A stretch of 64,000 bases of DNA from assembly GCF_001590785.1 (NCBI RefSeq), contig NZ_LTAO01000012.1, forward strand, positions 703,630-767,629, in the 5' to 3' direction. The DNA comes from Alkalihalobacillus trypoxylicola (GTDB taxonomy: Bacteria; Bacillota; Bacilli; Bacillales; Bacillaceae_D). Positions 61,871-64,000 of this stretch are shown piece after piece. Under the pieces are notes generated by a model that had not been told where the DNA came from, ran no database searches, and worked only from the letters and a program-made list of their open reading frames with translations. The translations under genes and the position numbers were made by a program. Every line of letters begins with the position of its first letter. Position 1 is the first letter of the stretch.

Positions 61871-62376
61871 TATTTTTTTGGAGTGAAATTTTTATAAAAC
61901 CAGTGATCATTCCTTTTTTCATCTTCATCATTTAGCTCATCAGGTTGATTGAGCTGCTCATTGCTTTGAAGATATGGAAATACTTCTTTTTTTTCTTCTA
62001 ATTCTTTCTCTGCGGGCTCACTGTCAGTCTTCGAATGTTTTTGTTGAGATTGCTCTAATTGTTTTTGTAAATTTTGATGATCTTTTTCTAGAGAGTGCAG
62101 TTTCTTATCATAACGGTGTTTATAGGTTGAAAATTCCTCTGAAATAGTTTGATAGGATTTTTTTTCTTTCTTTAAATTCTCTTCTAATAAAGTAATGGTC
62201 TCTGCTTGCTGATTCACTTGTTCTTGTAAGGTGTCTATTAAATTATAATGATAATTATTTTGATATTGTTCGACTAAAGCTTTATATTTGTTCAGCTCAG
62301 ACTGTAAATGAATGACGCGCTGTTGTAATTGTGTAGGAGTAAGTTTGGATGAGACTTTACTTACTTGATTAGTCAT
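61870..62376 (-). CDS. Coiled-coil protein, probable spore-surface component
   Basis: 168 residues, ATG behind GGAGGG. Almost all is predicted coiled coil (TQLQQRVIHLQSELNKYKAL, then LLEENLKKEKKSYQTISEEF, KLHSLEKDHQNLQKQLEQSQ). An acidic tail (EPAEKELEEKKE) and FYKNFTPKK end the protein. No membrane helix. It shares its layout with the N-terminal part of the 59953 gene. CATACCTTA lies 50 bases upstream. A scaffold or trimerisation role beside collagen-like genes is possible. Confidence 0.65.
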   Translation of the reverse strand: MTNQVSKVSSKLTPTQLQQRVIHLQSELNKYKALVEQYQNNYHYNLIDTLQEQVNQQAETITLLEENLKKEKKSYQTISEEFSTYKHRYDKKLHSLEKDHQNLQKQLEQSQQKHSKTDSEPAEKELEEKKEVFPYLQSNEQLNQPDELNDEDEKRNDHWFYKNFTPKK

Positions 62377-62427
62377 TGGTTTTCCCTCCAGTCTGTGAGT
62401 CGTTAATTATTTATATGATTCTTTTGC

Positions 62428-62436
62428 TAAGGTATG
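62428..62436 (-). promoter_or_regulatory. Sigma-K-like -10 box of the 62376 gene
   Basis: CATACCTTA on the minus strand matches CATAnnnTA exactly. Confidence 0.4.
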
Positions 62437-62503
62437 AATTGATTAGGCATTTTACTCATTTTTATTTTTTTGGATTCGAATACAAGCCAGTTTCTAGAAC
62501 TTA

Positions 62504-62512
62504 CATAATATA
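62504..62512 (+). promoter_or_regulatory. Sigma-K-like -10 box of the collagen-like gene
   Basis: CATAATATA matches CATAnnnTA, 28 bases before GTG 62541. Confidence 0.42.
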
Positions 62513-62540
62513 AGTACAAATAGATGAAAGGAGTGAAAAG

Positions 62541-63455
62541 GTGAAGTTTTCAAAACGAGGATGTAGTAGTTGTAATAGCGGACATTCTTATAAAGGCCTC
62601 CCTTTTGGTCGAAATCCTTTTGCTCGAGGAGCAACTGGACCTAGAGGGCCTGTTGGTCCAACGGGTCCAACAGGCACTGCAGGTGGTGGAACAGGAGTAA
62701 CGGGAGCGCCAGGAGCTACAGGAGTCACAGGAGCTACAGGAGTCACAGGAGCGCCAGGAGCGCCAGGAGCTCCAGGAGCGCCAGGAGTAACGGGAGCGCC
62801 AGGAGTCACAGGAGCCACGGGAGCGCCAGGAGTCACAGGAGCCACGGGAGCGCCAGGAGTCACAGGAGCACCGGGAACCACAGGAGTCACAGGAGCTCCA
62901 GGAGCACCGGGAATAACTGGACCAACTGGAATTACAGGAGCGCCAGGTTCTGGGGCTATTATTCCATTTGCTTCTAACCTACCTATTGCTATGACAACTG
63001 TTGTTGGTGGATTAATAGGAACAGTTAGTTATATAGGATTTGGAAATAATGTCACGGGTGTTAGTTTGCTAGGTGGTACTATCGACACTACTTCTTTAGA
63101 TAATTTAGCATTTTCTGTTCCAAGAGACGGATTCATTACTTCAATAACAGCATTCTTAAGCACGACTGCCGCGTTAACATTACTAGGGACAACTGTTACA
63201 GTAACTGCCCAACTTTTCTCAGCCACTGGTAATAATGTGTTTACTCCTATTCCAGGAGCAGCAGTTGCATTAGCACCATCATTTTCCGATATTATCGCAA
63301 TTGGCACCGTATCAGAGGGGTTAAATGAAGGTTTATCGATTCCTGTTTCTGCTGGTCAACGTTTATTAATGGTTTTTTCTGCGGAAGTAACGGGTGGAAT
63401 TGATATAGCTACAGCTATAACAGGATATGGAAGTGCAGGAGTGGCTATATCATAA
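62541..63455 (+). CDS. Collagen-like exosporium glycoprotein (BclA type)
   Basis: 304 residues, GTG start behind AAAGGAGTG. The head is Cys-containing ([17 protein letters not shown]). A collagen-like G-X-Y region runs from about residue 31 to 135, rich in GAP, GVT and GAT triplets; the Thr-rich triplets are typical O-glycosylation sites in BclA. The C-terminal domain of about 165 residues resembles the BclA trimeric C1q/TNF-like jelly roll ([38 protein letters not shown]). Likely a surface filament of the spore. The collagen DNA is GC-richer than its neighbours. Confidence 0.9.
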   Translation: MKFSKRGCSSCNSGHSYKGLPFGRNPFARGATGPRGPVGPTGPTGTAGGGTGVTGAPGATGVTGATGVTGAPGAPGAPGAPGVTGAPGVTGATGAPGVTGATGAPGVTGAPGTTGVTGAPGAPGITGPTGITGAPGSGAIIPFASNLPIAMTTVVGGLIGTVSYIGFGNNVTGVSLLGGTIDTTSLDNLAFSVPRDGFITSITAFLSTTAALTLLGTTVTVTAQLFSATGNNVFTPIPGAAVALAPSFSDIIAIGTVSEGLNEGLSIPVSAGQRLLMVFSAEVTGGIDIATAITGYGSAGVAIS

Positions 63456-63560
63456 ATTTAAAAATAAAAATGTGTTTTAAAGATACATCTAAAATCTGTT
63501 TGAATAGAATATCTGAGTAATACTAATAAACAGATTTACAGGGAGGAGAACTTAACGGAT

Positions 63561-64000
63561 ATGAGGTTTTATAATAATAGAAATTGTTGTGGAGGAAATA
63601 AAAAAGGTTTTCCACTATATAATGGAATTAGAAACCCATTTAATGGTGGTGTAACTGGTCCTAGGGGTCCAATCGGCCCAACAGGTCCTATTGGTCCAAC
63701 AGGAGCGACAGGTCCAACGGGTCCTGGAGGTGGAGCCACAGGAGTAACGGGAGCGACCGGAGTAACCGGTCCAACAGGTCCGACTGGCCCAACAGGAGTA
63801 GGAGCAACAGGTCCAACGGGAGTAACGGGTCCAACAGGAATAGCGGGAGCTACGGGTCTGGCAGGAGCGACGGGAGCGACCGGCCCAACAGGAATAGGAG
63901 TAACGGGTCCAACAGGAATAGCAGGAGCTACGGGTCTGGCAGGAGCGACGGGAGCGACCGGCCCAACAGGAGTAGGAGTAACGGGTCCAACAGGAATAGC
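63561..64000 (+). CDS. Second collagen-like (BclA-type) protein, truncated by the window edge
   Basis: ATG 63561 behind GGGAGGAG; open to the right edge (146 codons seen). The head [20 protein letters not shown] has a Cys pair and resembles the exosporium-targeting heads of this cluster (Gly/Asn, then [13 protein letters not shown]). G-X-Y repeats follow, mainly GPT, GAT and GVT. From 63828 a 78-base DNA unit repeats (63828, 63906, start of a third at 63984). Each unit contains a G-I/V step that breaks the triplet register. The C-terminal domain is beyond the window. Confidence 0.88.
   Translation, partial: MRFYNNRNCCGGNKKGFPLYNGIRNPFNGGVTGPRGPIGPTGPIGPTGATGPTGPGGGATGVTGATGVTGPTGPTGPTGVGATGPTGVTGPTGIAGATGLAGATGATGPTGIGVTGPTGIAGATGLAGATGATGPTGVGVTGPTGI

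Noticed and set aside
62588..62890. Minus-strand Pro/Gly/Ala/Val-rich open frame
   Set aside because: It is the mirror of the collagen-like G-X-Y coding repeat, which keeps other frames open by its codon bias.

Overview
The window is chromosomal DNA from a low-GC, endospore-forming member of the Bacillaceae. It carries Bacillus-type AAGGAGG ribosome binding sites, many TTG/GTG starts, T-rich hairpin terminators, spore and exosporium-type genes, and a gene order close to the B. subtilis med-comZ-fabHF, yjaZ-yjbA-trpS and spx-yjbE-mecA-coiA-pepF-spxH-yjbIJKLM-nadK-yjbO blocks, followed by fabI-yjcA. No tRNA, rRNA, CRISPR array, prophage or transposase gene was seen.

Layout. 0.1-4.4 kb: a LacI-controlled sugar catabolism operon (TIM-barrel isomerase, Gfo/Idh/MocA oxidoreductase, LacI regulator, ThuA protein) with a convergent second oxidoreductase at 4.8-5.9 kb. 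6-9 kb: VanY-type carboxypeptidase lipoprotein and prfC. 8.9-13.7 kb: med, comZ, small coat-like genes, then fabH-fabF behind a FapR-type operator. 13.8-25.9 kb: MepB-like protein, a DHH-CBS-tRNA nucleotidyltransferase fusion, a LysM/SleB-type hydrolase, a CAP-domain secreted protein, an AlkD-like protein, a DUF3231 protein, a D,D-carboxypeptidase, coaA and an SGNH esterase. 25.9-31.5 kb: a triple repeat array, topB, and three paralogous small proteins around a squalene/phytoene synthase family gene. 31.5-44.9 kb: yjaZ, yjbA, trpS, a UgtP-like glycosyltransferase, thioredoxin, HD and hemolysin III genes, a DUF4015 protein, yjbC, spx, yjbE, mecA, coiA. 45-54 kb: pepF, spxH, truncated haemoglobin, lytic transglycosylase, yjbK, yjbL, yjbM (interrupted by an amber codon), nadK and rluD-type genes. 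54-58.8 kb: two small membrane proteins, a CPA2 antiporter, fabI with a FapR-type operator, yjcA. 59-64 kb: a spore-surface cluster with coiled-coil proteins, Cys-containing small proteins and two collagen-like (BclA-type) genes, the second running off the window.

How the genes work together: fabH, fabF and fabI look like one FapR regulon. spx, mecA and spxH are the Clp-adaptor and Spx redox-stress set, and med, comZ, mecA and coiA connect to competence. Several spore-type genes share sigma-K-like -10 boxes (CATAnnnTA).

The most unusual content is non-coding. A family of about 265-bp, imperfectly palindromic, highly structured intergenic elements occurs nine times (six single copies and one triple tandem array). 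They have terminal inverted repeats, a nested-stem core, and coupled substitutions that keep a stem paired only when G-T wobbles are allowed on one strand. Other notable items are three small proteins with an LSm/Hfq-like sequence pattern beside an atypical squalene/phytoene synthase family gene, a 52-bp-period tandem repeat upstream of the exosporium-type cluster, and the premature stop in the small alarmone synthetase gene.
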